Shown in pieces: positions 25,748-36,694 of a stretch of 64,000 nucleotides of DNA. How positions within the stretch are numbered: position 1 is the stretch's first letter; every line of letters starts with the position of its first letter. Both the position numbers and the translations under genes were made by a program. The stretch covers positions 13,206,543 to 13,270,542 of the forward strand of contig NC_066844.1 of NCBI RefSeq assembly GCF_001640805.2, written 5' to 3'. The DNA comes from Lates calcarifer (taxonomy: Eukaryota; Chordata; Actinopteri; Centropomidae). The notes beneath the pieces are model-generated. The model was not told the DNA's origin. It did not search any database and was given only the letters and a program-made list of their open reading frames with translations.

Positions 25748-28700
25748 GGTCACTTGGGAGCAGTGGAAATTACTTGTGAACATAACAGGAACATATCATC
25801 ACCTTTTAGGTTGATATGGTGAACTTGTCAGCATACAGCTGTTTATTTACACATCTAGCAGAAACATTACAAATGGAGTCATGTTTCTGGCCATCTGGTG
25901 AATGTAAATGCAGTATTTGAAACTGTCTTCCAGTAAAGAAATGAGTCCATAGATCATCTGTGCAGCACTTTATTACGACTTGTAGTCACATTTTGTTGTT
26001 AAGTGATAAGTGATAGTGCTTTGTTTGTTTTCTTGTTTTTTTGTTTTGTTTTGTTTTTTGAACCACAGGATATTTTTGTTGCAGTACCATGGTTGGCCAC
26101 TAGGGAAAATTAGCAGCGGGACTGTGTGGCCACATTGGATCTCTATTTTACACAGCATTGTCTGCATACATGGATGTGTTCATCACAGTGGCCCATTTGC
26201 TATCATAAATTTTGAGCCCTGTGCAGATATCCAACTTTTGTGCATAAGAAAAGATGAACAATTTTACATTAGTCATATGGAATTTTTTTTTCTAGTATGT
26301 GATCAGTTAATTTAAGAGCATTACAAATTCTCACCTCAATCTCAGCAGGAGCAGAAACACATCCTCATGAAAACAAATTCATGGCAAAGTTGTTGAGATA
26401 TGCTGCTTTCAGTCAAAATGGATCTACCAAAGAAGTGTTGCCATTGCCATCCTTGGGCCTAGTATGCAAAGCATGCAAGTGAAAAGTAAAAATATTAAGA
26501 ATTAAATGTGTTTTATATGAATGTGAAATCAAACTCTATGCGATTTAAAAATATTATTTAAGCATTTTTTTTCTTTAATATGCCAGATAGATAGGATGTA
26601 CCAAGTATATTTTGAATGTTATTTATTTAGCTAGTGGGAACAGGGCTTCTAGAAAATCAGCAGTGCTTCACAGGCTTCAGAAAGGAACTTTTGATTGGAG
26701 ATTCTCAAGTGCCTTGCTCCCACCTCCTCCCCATGCAGAAGGACTCATCTGTTCCTAATATTACACACTTGTGCCTTGGAAACCTCTGTAACTAATGCAT
26801 TATGCCAGTCCCTCTGAAAAAATGCTGAAGGCTCTATACAAGCTCTATAGCAGATCACATTCTGCTGTTACTTTCAGGTAGAAAACACATGATTACATAT
26901 TATTATAACTTGTGAATATGGAACATGATGCTGTATATCAGTTAGCAATTTGCTTTTCAGCACTGCTCATTGGTGGTTACTCTGGTCTGTATATTAAGGA
27001 TAAAACTGATTTATAGAGTTGTGGAATTGCACAGAAATGTATGTTTTGTGCTACACTACATGACCCACTCTATGTATGGTTGAGTGAAAATACAGCTGTT
27101 GACATAAATAGATGGTGGTTCGAAAAGATAAAGCCATGGAATCAAAACCGTGCTGTAAAACTGCTGTGAAACTGCACAGTAGCCTCAGCATGCATGCGTC
27201 TGTTCACAGTAGAGTAGTATTAGACATTCCCAAGTCATACTTATTGTGTTTTATATTATAGTACTATGTACTGTTATCTACATCAGACTTATGAAAAATC
27301 ATAATAAACTATGAAAAAGGAAAACTTAAGCTTTCATCGGGGGGGCAGTATTTGTGTTAACTTGCTTCTGGGCAGATGTTGCTTCACCCTCTGCCCTGGG
27401 AAAAGCCTCTACACTACCAAAACAAATTACAAGTCATGGAAAGGTCATAAATTAGTCTGAGGCAAAACCAACCATAACCACTAACTACATATCACCTACA
27501 TAATAATTAAGAACTTTCATGTTCATTCATGCATAAACCACAAAAGAATGGTGTGAAGGACCGGCTTTCTCACAATAATTATTATAATAACAACAGCAGC
27601 AGCAGTAGTGGCACCACTGATAAAACTTGTAACAATTATAATTATTATTTTTCATTGGTCCCGAAGGGCAGTTCAACCAAAGAGGGCAAAGGAGCAGTGC
27701 CTGTATACTCTGTCTGCATATCTCTGCCATGAAGATTTTATTAGCTACTGTATGTGACTGCAGATTTAGGTCAGATTTTGTTCTGAGATGTTGACTAAGT
27801 TCGTATAAAATGGGGATTTTCTCTGGATTGTGCAGTTTTGCTTTTGGGTAAATCCGGGTTCTACTGACCCACATCCTGTTTCTAACCTCCCTGAGTGAAT
27901 TCAGAACAGCCTGCTGTGAGAAGTGAGGCAAAGTATTTATTTGCTTTTCATTATGTACACATAGGAGTTTGTGATAATGATCTTTTCAGCAACGGCAAAT
28001 ATTTTGCACTTCACTATCTCCACAGTGGATCTGTTTGCTTTTTCTGCATTTGATTATCAATTGTGTTTAGCGAGATGTTGCTAGAGTGGCACAATATGTT
28101 AACAATCAATTGGGAGTGTTATACCTATATACTATTGAGAGTGCATTTCAGCAACACCGCTGCAGACACCTGCGTTGTGCAATCATTACCAATCACACGT
28201 TCACATGTTTATGCCTGTGAGGATGTTGTGATGGTTGAGCTGCTGCTCTATGTCAAAACAGACAGATAGAGCCAGAGAGGTTGTTTGGATCACACCATCT
28301 GTCAGTAGTAAAGTGAATGTAGCTTCATTGGTTCTCAGTCACAAGCCCAGCCTGTCCATAAGGTCACCCTGAGACCTCTCCAAACAGCTTTTTAAAGTTA
28401 CTCATTCACTCGAGGCACCAAAGCTGCAAAACTCCAGTTCCCCTTGTGAAAGGCACAATAAGTCACTGATGTTTGTAAGAAAAACAAACCATACTATTGG
28501 CGTATAAATCATTTGGGGGCTAGACTTAGTTTTGACAATATTACTGACTCCTGAGGGAGTTGCAGGCGCATGGGAAACCACAGTGAGATGGATAGTGTAT
28601 TCCTTTTGTAAGTACATCATGTTACGATGCAACATGAAAAGGCATCCCGAGGAGCAATAACTCATCTTTGCAGTTTCCCACATGGCCCTCATGTCTTTGA

Positions 28701-28963
28701 CATATCTAAAGAAGAGTGGTGATGATTACTAAATGGCCCGACTCCAAAGCCATATACAAAACACCCTCATCACACATGCTGCAACCTAGATCTCTCTGTT
28801 GCTTTATAACAAAGGCTTCAAGTAAGAAGGTTCAACAATGAAACCCAGAACCACTCTACACATGTCACTGAGAGTATACATGAGTTTGCATACTTTTTTG
28901 CTCATACTGTTTGTGCATCCATTATGTGACAGATTAATAATTTTAAATCGTGTCTATTTTATC

Positions 28964-29543
28964 TTAAAGGAGTAGTTTTACATTTTGGGCAATGGCCTTA
29001 TTTGCTCTCTTGTCGACAGTTAGATGAGAAGATTGATATCGCTTTCATGTTTGTAGGCTAAATATAATATGGTAACCAGGGTCTGTCCAAAAATAAGAGG
29101 GAAAAAAATCACCTATCAGCAGCTATCAAGCTTTCTAATTGACATGTTAAACTCATAGACTGTATATAGAGGTTATACTGAATCTTACTTGTGTAATCCA
29201 CACAAAAAACAACAAGACAACTCCAGGAGGTCTCTGCACCAGATCAAGAAATAATCTAGTACATAAACCCCTGGAAAAGCCACAACATGTTATTTTTACA
29301 CTTGTTTTTTTAAAACAGATTAAATAAATAGCAACTAACATATAAATTAATAAACTTTAGAGGTGCGTGTAGGGCTGATTTCTTCAGACAGCTTCCAGTC
29401 TTTATGCTAAGCTAACCTAACCAGCTGCTAGCTCTAGCTTCATATTTAGCTCTCAGACATGAGTGTGGTAATAAATGTGTTATCTAACCTCTAGCAAGAA
29501 AGCAAGTAAGTGTATTTGTGAAAATGCTTAACTATTCCCTCAA
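28964..29543. mobile_element. Foldback MITE of the TTAA-AGGAGTAGTT type, about 580 bp
   Basis: The left end TTAA then AGGAGTAGTTTTACATTTTG is mirrored by the right end, which reads AGGGAATAGTTAAGCATTTT on the other strand. Inside, 'gttagatgagaagattgata' near the left and 'catatttagctctcagacat' with 'gtgttatctaac' near the right continue the inverted symmetry, so the whole element could fold back. The TTAA at 28964-28967 fits the piggyBac target site; the right-hand TTAA appears mutated (ctcaaag). It belongs to a common teleost repeat from memory. The short minus-strand open frame inside it is not a gene. Confidence 0.75.
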
Positions 29544-31549
29544 AGAGAATCATCTAGTGCCATAAGCCACAAAACTGGTAGCTCGGATTCTTGAATGGAC
29601 ATTATCTTCAGATGCTATTTTGACCTGCAGGTCTGCTTAGAGCATTTAAGTCCAGTCTGTCCTGATCCTTCACTCACAGTTTAGGTTGGGGGAGAGGGAT
29701 TAACTCTTATCTCCACTGGGACGTTGTCTGTCTTTAGGCTGGACCCAACATGGACTTGTCTAAGCCTCCTCTGTTGCCACTTCACCCAGCTTCATGGAAA
29801 ACATTCCTAAACAAACCAGTCTTGCAGACACCATATCAGTTTCATTGACATACTGTATCATAAAAATCCAAAAACTTCAGCCTCCCATAGGTTTCTGCTC
29901 ACGCCGACTCCGACACAGTCTATAAAAACAACTGCTTATTTATTCTGACTCCATTTTGAGAGCAAACATTTCTCCAACTCAGGCAGACCAAATAACTGAC
30001 TCTCACAGTAAACACCCATGCACAGACAGGCAGGTTGTTTGTTCCTGGACTGAAATAATAAATCACAAGCGGCAAGTTGGCCCAGGGGTCGAGAGGCTGA
30101 GTGTAGTTGGTAAGTTGCTGGTTTGATTCTGCTGCACTGAACATAATATTTGATAGCAACCTTAAGTTCTGAACTGTGAAATAATATATAGCCATATTCA
30201 GCTGATGTACATCAGCATACAAAAATCCAATTACCTTCTGAAAACTGACTGAACTGACTGAAGAAACAGGTGTTAAAGTAAAACACCAGCCCTCTCTTTC
30301 ATTTTTCATCTGTTCATTTTTCCACATCTGTTTAAACATTTCTTGACGCACCATGTATTAAGTGTATTAAATGTTATTTGAAAGAAAATCATGCCATGAC
30401 CTTAAGAGTACCTGCTGGTACTCTTAGAAAATATGTAATCGCACAGTGAGTATGAAACAGGCTGTATATACACAGAACAAGGACCTTTGACGTGACTTCA
30501 CAGGGAGGTTTTTTCCACCCCATCTAAGACATCCCATAACATCAGTATAGGATTACTCACAAGCTCAGACTCTCTCTGTCACACTTTGTCCATGAAGTCT
30601 TTGATAAGCCCTTGTTTTTAGTTCTGGATAATGCACATATGGAAAGGTTTTATTGAGCATGGCATTGCATAAAACTGGATTTCCGAAAGAGGAGGCAACT
30701 AGTAGAAATGGGTATCTAATCAAGACAGGGTCAGAGCTGACAGATGCTGTTTCTGCCTGAGCAGCCAAGGCTGTTCTTTTCCTTCACCGAGCACACCCTG
30801 TGTCCCCACTAGAGTTTCATTTACAATTCAAATACATTCAAAACCATAGGATCTCCTGCTGGGATTGAAAATGCACTCAAATCAAAAGTGTCAAAGCAGT
30901 AAAACAGCGTAATACCATGCTTTCTTTACAGAAGGAGTGCAGTGAGTGGTGTGTTCAAACACGAATCCCATGGAGGTGCCTCAAATATTCATTCTCATAC
31001 CACACATTGTGATCTAGGACGATTTTCCCAACTTTTACCTGATCTCCTCCTCACTCAAAGTGTGTTGTAACTTGAAAGTCTTGCTTGTGGTTGTGCTGGT
31101 GATGTCCTTCCAAAGTTGCTTGTTTTCACAAGCGTTGTGCATGCCTGAGCGCTCACCCACTGTGTTGTAACTATCTAACCGTCATGTCACCTTGTCTAAC
31201 ATTTAGGTTTATGTAGTGGAATTTGGAAGTTTATCATAAATAAATATTTAGGTAGGGATTATAGCCCTGGGGATATCTCTGTGTTGTCAAACTGTAATAT
31301 CATCCCTGTAGACTAGACAGCTTTCTAGACAGCATTGAAATCAAAGGAATATGAATGAAAACAAATTAGAGCCTCCCTCAGTGGGTCAAGTTTTTAAAGT
31401 CTCATTTTAGTCTCAAAAAGTTTTTGTCGACCTATCTTTTCAACCAATAAATGATAACTGTGGTGTGTTCAGTCAGTAAACAACAAAATGTAAACTCTGC
31501 ATTAAACTTTTATAACTTTTAGATTTTTTAAATGTATGTCTTTTGGCTT
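29544..31549. other. Intergenic DNA upstream of the promoter region
   Basis: No supported gene. The minus-strand open frame at about 29920-30354 crosses the SINE-like fragment and shows no domain. A 10-bp hairpin with a 4-nt loop lies at 30403-30426 (TAAGAGTACC with its exact inverted partner). Confidence 0.5.
30065..30142 (+). repeat. Possible tRNA-like SINE fragment
   Basis: 'gttggcccaggggtcgagag' resembles an A-box region and 'gctggtttgattctgctgc' resembles a B box, at tRNA-like spacing. No body or tail can be followed downstream. It may be the head of a truncated SINE. Confidence 0.35.
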
Positions 31550-32131
31550 TGAACGTCATATGCGCAGGTAGTACAGTAGTTACGGTAGTGAATTCCGCCA
31601 CACTTTCGCCCCTAGGATTGATGCCTTCACTGACTGCAAGCACTGTAGCTTTTACCGGTTAACGTAATGCGGACGGCGTATGAGAGAGTCAGAATTAAAT
31701 AATTTTATTTTTTTTAAAAGACCACGTGTGCGGTGTGATGAGTAGAGAATCAAATCTTGGCATCTTGTAGAATAGATCACTACTTTAACTTTCTGTTTCA
31801 TACGTAAGCTCTAACTCTTAATAACAGTACACTTCATCCAGATTATGCCTTTTCACTTTGCAGTTCCATAAGGAAGTTGTTTCTACTTGAAAATCTCAAT
31901 AAAGTGATTATTTTGTAGGCTTACAAACTTTTCTAACTTTAAAGCATACGCTTACGAGGCGCACCTGAAGGCACCAAAAGTCTCGGTCAATTAGTAGAGT
32001 TTAGACAGTGAGGAGAGCTTGTAGTCTGTCTGTGAGCGCTCCACCAATGACCAGCTAAAAACGCCCCACTGCTCCGACTCAGATCTGCGGGGGTGGGGAG
32101 TACACAAGTTTGGATTTGGATTTTGAAAACC
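31550..32131 (+). promoter_or_regulatory. pdzrn3: Presumed promoter and 5' UTR of pdzrn3
   Basis: This stretch directly precedes the start codon and has more CpG than the DNA further upstream, for example around 31600-31680. A palindromic E-box CACGTG lies at 31723-31728 and a CCAAT word at 32044-32048. I see no convincing TATA box at a position that would fix the start site. The transcription start is not determined; the assignment as promoter rests on position and composition. Confidence 0.4.
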
Positions 32132-32846
32132 ATGGGATTCGAGCTGGACCGTTTCAAGGGGACTGTGGACCCGGATTTCAAATGCAACTTGTGCAATAAA
32201 GTCCTGGAGGACCCGCTGACTACTCCGTGCGGTCACGTCTTCTGCTCCGGCTGCGTGCTGCCCTGGGTCGTTCAGCAGAGCAGCTGCCCCGTTAAATGTC
32301 AGCGGATCTCCACCAAAGAGCTGAACCACGTCTTGCCACTCAAGAACCTCATCCTGAAGCTGGAGATCAAATGTGACAACCACGCGAGGGGCTGCGATGC
32401 GGTGGTGAAGCTGCAGCATCTGGCCGAGCACACAGAGATGTGCGACTACTCCCCGGCAAAGTGTAGGAATAAAGGATGCAACGAGGTGCTCAACCTGCGG
32501 GACATGGATGCTCACATGCGGGAGACGTGCGACTACAGACCGGTGGGGATATGCGAGAGCGGCTGCGGATTGATGCTCACCCATAGAGAGCAGAAATTAA
32601 ACAGCCACTGCTGCCTGAGAGCCCTGAAGGCGCACAACAGCGCGCTGCACTGCAAAATTATCTGCCTGGATAGAGAGTTCAAGAAGCAGACTATTAAAGC
32701 CAACAAGAGAGAGAAGTCACTTCTGGCGCAACTTTCCGCCGTGCACAGCGAGCTAGCAGATGACAGCGCTGAAATATCAGAAGAAATTCACGGAGTACAG
32801 CGAGAGGATCGACTCCCTCACCAAAACCGTGGCTTTCTCCTGCAAG
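32132..32846 (+). CDS. pdzrn3: pdzrn3 exon 1: RING finger, TRAF-type zinc fingers, coiled-coil start
   Basis: PDZRN3 (LNX3) is an E3 ubiquitin ligase with an N-terminal RING and two PDZ domains, known from muscle differentiation and from Wnt and synaptic signalling. The ATG at 32132 lies in a good Kozak context (aaaaccATGG) and gives the family start MGFELDRF. The RING has C18, C21, C33, H35, C38, C41, C52 and C56. Cys/His pairs at residues 81-161 form the TRAF-like zinc-finger region, followed by a lysine- and glutamate-rich coiled coil. The match favours PDZRN3 over PDZRN4 ([27 protein letters not shown]). The exon ends AAG|GTAAGC at 32846, in phase 0 only if one extra base near 32755 is discounted: the frame shifts in codon 208, and the expected [11 protein letters not shown] continuation lies in the next frame. 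The teleost a or b copy is not decided. Confidence 0.93.
32753..32757 (+). other. pdzrn3: One-base excess (frameshift) in pdzrn3 exon 1
   Basis: The bases read CTAGC where the family needs CTG-CAG (Leu-Gln), so one base, most simply the A at 32755, is extra. Upstream codons match PDZRN3 up to 'REKSLLAQL..ELl'. Downstream, family-like codons ([12 protein letters not shown]) resume in the +1-shifted frame and run to the splice donor. Without correction, the spliced message stops at TAA 38533-38535 in exon 2. Confidence 0.85.
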
Positions 32847-33237
32847 GTAAGCAACCAACTTTCTGCTCTCGGAGAGAACAAGTAGCTTTTCTCTCTTATT
32901 CACGGTCCTTTCTCCCTGTAGCTGAGGGGAAACCTGTTTTCTTTAAGTAAAATGTACATAAAATAAGGAAAAAAGAAAACAACGTTATATCCCAACATGT
33001 ATGTTTTAGTAGTTCACTCTGATAATCTAGACCAAGACAGTGCCTTTTCTCCTCATGTATGTGTCAGCAGCATTCATTTTGACCCATCTTTAGTGACATC
33101 CTGCTGCACAAAACTTTAAGAGCCAACTTTATAGTCTTTAAAGTGGCCTTCTCAACATGTTTGCTTGCATTCTGGGAGTTATCTCAGTATCGGTATCTCA
33201 GTTTTATTGGGCCTCCATATTGTTTTGGCTGAAGCAG

Positions 33238-33262
33238 CCCCCCCCCCCCCCCCCTTTTTTTT
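33238..33262. repeat. C-run followed by T-run
   Basis: About seventeen C followed directly by about eight T. It is a low-complexity site that is hard to sequence accurately. Confidence 0.9.
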
Positions 33263-33903
33263 AACACAGATGAAAATGGAAGTCAAACAGTAGATGGGGA
33301 TTTTCCTGATAATTCTGTTTCTTGCAACCAACTTTTTCAGGGAGTTCTGAGTCCTTACAGTGCTCAGAGGTTTGCTTCACTGTCTGCTTTGAGACATGGA
33401 TGTCAGCTGTGCCTCTGGCCAGCTGGCAGTGGGGGGGGGCAAATATTTACTGCAGTTCTGTACACAACAAGAGCCAGGTTCCACTTATGTATCCCGCTTG
33501 CAGCATGCTTGTTTGAGGACTTCTGTCATCGGATGTTCGCCCCTTCCCTCTGGACAGACATAACAAATTAAAGTCATGGATGTAGCAGTGTTTGTGGTGG
33601 TATGAGTGTGGTGAGAGATATTGATTTTCAATAGGAGCCTCAACAGCACTTGAAGGACTTCTGACGGCCTGAAAGGCTTTAATGTTTAGAGGATATCGCG
33701 CACTGTGATGAGGAGAGAGATTTGACGTTTCTTCCTCTCTGCTTACAGTGTTTAAAGATGTAGAGGTTCCTCTAAATGTCTGGTTAATGAAGTATCTAAA
33801 TCTGTGGGCTTAGCACAGGCCTCCGTTTAGGATAAAGTGCAGGAGCCTCTGGTGTAAGGATGTTTTATGGTTCATATTTAAAAAACTTAATGACCATCAT
33901 AAA

Positions 33904-33948
33904 GGTCATAAGTCATTTAATGGTCATAAGTCAGAAGGTCATAAGTCA
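33904..33948. repeat. Three copies of ggtcataagtca
   Basis: The 12-base word occurs at 33904-33915, 33922-33933 and 33937-33948, with 'tttaat' after the first and third copies. It is a small, local imperfect tandem repeat in intron 1. Confidence 0.85.
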
Positions 33949-36660
33949 TTTAATGAAGTGAATTAGTGTAAGGTGGCTGCACTGCTGCTGTGATCAGCAG
34001 AGGGGAGTGGTCAGATTATAATAAGGCTTAGTTATAAAATCTGTCCAAGAGCAGGAGGAGGAGCTTTTGATTCACTACAAATTGCACAGATTGGACACAC
34101 ACTGCTGACAGTGTTACATAATGAAATGAGGATGAATGGGAACTTTTCTTGGATGTTGTTCTTATTTAATTTCAAGCCTCTTAACACCCTGTTTTTGTCA
34201 GTGAAGTTTCTTGCTCAGTTTCTCACACAAGTGACATCTTTCAAAGACTTCACTCTTCTCTCTCTCTTTTTTTCCTTCTTTTTTTCATTTTTGCTTGGTG
34301 GTTTCATTTGTTCATTATGGGCTCTGTTCCTACCAAAAATGTGTTCCGGTAGACTGGTAAATTGCGCATCAAAAGCACTGATGCGGGGAAATGGTGAAAT
34401 CGCTCATGCTGGTATAAAGAAGCTTGCTGGGCCTGTTGCACAGCTGGTTATCGTCGTTCATTTGACAGCGGCATCTCAGTCCTACCACTGACATATACAT
34501 TCAGTGTGTTATTCCCTGTGAAACCAAATGTAAACAGAAAGAATAAAGTCCTCTCTGTGGGCACACCTTGAACATACATAAAAGACATGAGAACTGTTCC
34601 GGAAATCATCCACATAGGAGAAAGAGCAGGTTTGGAGGAGAAGAAATAATGTTTTGTGAATGATGTGGTTAGTTGAGAAGTGTTTTTTTTTTCTAGAAAG
34701 GCTCTTTGACTGGATCAAAGTAGTCAAGTAATGAACTGGATTGTTTGGTCAGAGAATCTCAATGTCCACATGGCGGTATGAAAGAGAACATCACAAGTGA
34801 GATTAGCTATGGGAGGCAGGTGACTAGCAGACTGCCACTGAAACTCTCTCAGAGCCAATAGCTGGATTTATACTTGTGCCTTAAGGGGCTCCAGGGCTAC
34901 ACTGCAGCTAACATGCACCTCCTCTACAATAACACGTTTGGGCTACGGTGTTGATGGAGATACCACATGATTGACTGCTTTTGTTTCCCATATGTGTGTT
35001 TCTGATAGAGTGGTGGAGTTTGTTATGAGTGAAGACTACTTTACGGAAGTTAATAAGTAGTGTTCTCCTCCTAAGAAAGAAAGTGATTTTACTGCAAACC
35101 TTCTGCTCACTGTGATCACAGCTCTGTATGAATGACTGAATGTAAACACAATGATTATACTCAGTGGTCTGCTATTCAGTAACAAAACACAGCAAAATAA
35201 CATTCTAATTTACCTGAATGTAACTCCAGTTCTCTCAGTGTTGCTCTGTATCATCAAGTAAGTGAAAGAATATAAACACAACTACTGTGGGGAATGTAAA
35301 ACACAATACAGCCTGATCATATAAGACATGCATTTAGCATTGTAGAGGTGATATCAATGTGTGAAATATGGCTCAACTATAAATCCTAACTGACAGCACC
35401 CCCATTGACCCCTTGCTATAAATCCAGCTTAACTCACTTTTGTGATTTCAGTGATCAGTGATCAGTCAGATTTAATTCAGTTTATAGCCTATTTAACCTT
35501 TCTCACGGAGGATATTTTGACTTGTCATAGCAGGAAAAGCTCAGGTTATGACATTTATAATGGCTTCCTTTGAAGCCATGCTATTGAGCCAGCATTCACA
35601 ATCCCAGGGAGCTGGAACAGCTAAATGAAGTGTGTCCGTTACTAGCTGTGTTTCACAACACAAAAAGTCAAGTGGTGAGAAGGGTCTAATACAGATTTGT
35701 TATGACATATTTGTTCCTCGAATAACTGTCAAAGAGTGAATACAGGCCCATCATTTCATGCAGTGTTTGACGGGTAACCTACTTTAGTTTGTTTTTGAGT
35801 ATCTGTCACTCCTCAGCTTAGGCTTCCTCAGCCAGATGGAGGATTTTAATGTCTTCTTTTAATAACCAGACAGCGGCTGTGAGGGAGATCAGGATGACCT
35901 GGCTATGCGGAATAACTGACTGAAGTTTCCAATAATAGTCCTAACACATTTTAAACTTCTTCATTGAGCCAGGAAGAGTAATAAAACTAAGCAAAAACAA
36001 AACGCTCAGATCTCGCTCTGGTTCATTTCAGGGCTGCTAGAATTGCTGTCACACTTTCCATTCAGCCTTAGATCTCTGTTTTGAACCGAGCTCCGACTCT
36101 TTAGCTGCTGTGGGTGACAGTGTTTGCGCTACGTGATGTGATAAAGAGCATCTATCAAAATCACAAGACATCAAACAGATTGAACCTCCATTGAATTTGA
36201 TCTGGGTAATCGGGGGCTCAATCTGATTAGGCTAATTGTGGACTAATTTTAAAGCATGAATCTATGAGATAATTTAACAGAATAATGTACCCTATTAGTT
36301 ATCTCTCATGCATGGGTGTCAATTGAATATGACAGAGATTACATTAATAAAAGTCATCTAGAAGTCACAGAAAGTAAGTGATTATGCTGCCACCTCCTTT
36401 GTATATGGATTAGCTTCACTGAGTAATTAACTTGAAATCTACCATATCTTCCTGCTCAAACTGGAACGCCTTAGATGACCAGGTCACTGAGTTTCTGCCT
36501 CTTGATCACAGGCCAATAGTTCATGAATCAATATTTCCTTTTTCGTTCTGCATTACAGTACCTACACTATAATTAGATGCACTATGTTAAGAGGCAGACA
36601 GTGGGGAAGGCAGTTTGATGGAGGACAGACTCGGAAAGTGTGACTGGTGCTGAGGTGAAG

Positions 36661-36694
36661 GCTCACCGTTGACTGTGCCAAGTCAACAGTGAGC
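36661..36694. repeat. Hairpin, 14-bp stem with one mismatch
   Basis: GCTCACCGTTGACT (36661-36674) pairs with 36681-36694 around the loop gtgcca, with a single mismatch. Outside, 'gtgct' (36647-36651) can pair with 'agcat' (36695-36699) across a bulge. It is in intron 1 on the gene strand. Stem length is short for a microRNA precursor. Confidence 0.7.

Larger units (their letters stand above)
23584..28963. other. Intergenic DNA, nothing recognised
   Basis: AT-rich DNA with no supported gene. It includes a T21 run (25727-25747), a T-rich stretch at about 26030-26060, and a small CAG-type tract near 27590-27606. A 12-bp perfect hairpin is listed separately. The longest open frame, 27931-27527 on the minus strand, runs across the CAG and AAT low-complexity tract. 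Confidence 0.55.

Noticed and set aside
27527..27931. 134-residue minus-strand open frame
   Set aside because: It crosses the CAG/AAT low-complexity tract and gives long runs of Cys, Tyr and Asn. No family resemblance is seen.
29920..30354. 144-residue minus-strand open frame
   Set aside because: It spans a SINE-like fragment and AT-rich DNA. It shows no motif, and the length is expected by chance in this much sequence.
32093..32131. Upstream extension of the pdzrn3 open frame by 13 codons
   Set aside because: The extension begins with GTG, not ATG. The family start MGFELDRF is at 32132 in a good Kozak context.
31991..32584. 197-residue open frame on the minus strand over pdzrn3 exon 1
   Set aside because: It is the antisense shadow of a GC-rich real exon. 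Its translation shows no domain, and the plus strand encodes a clear RING and zinc-finger protein.
32847..32950. Continuation of the exon 1 open frame past the donor
   Set aside because: It lies after a strong GTAAGC donor, has no similarity to PDZRN3 and is reached only in the frameshifted frame. It is intron read-through.
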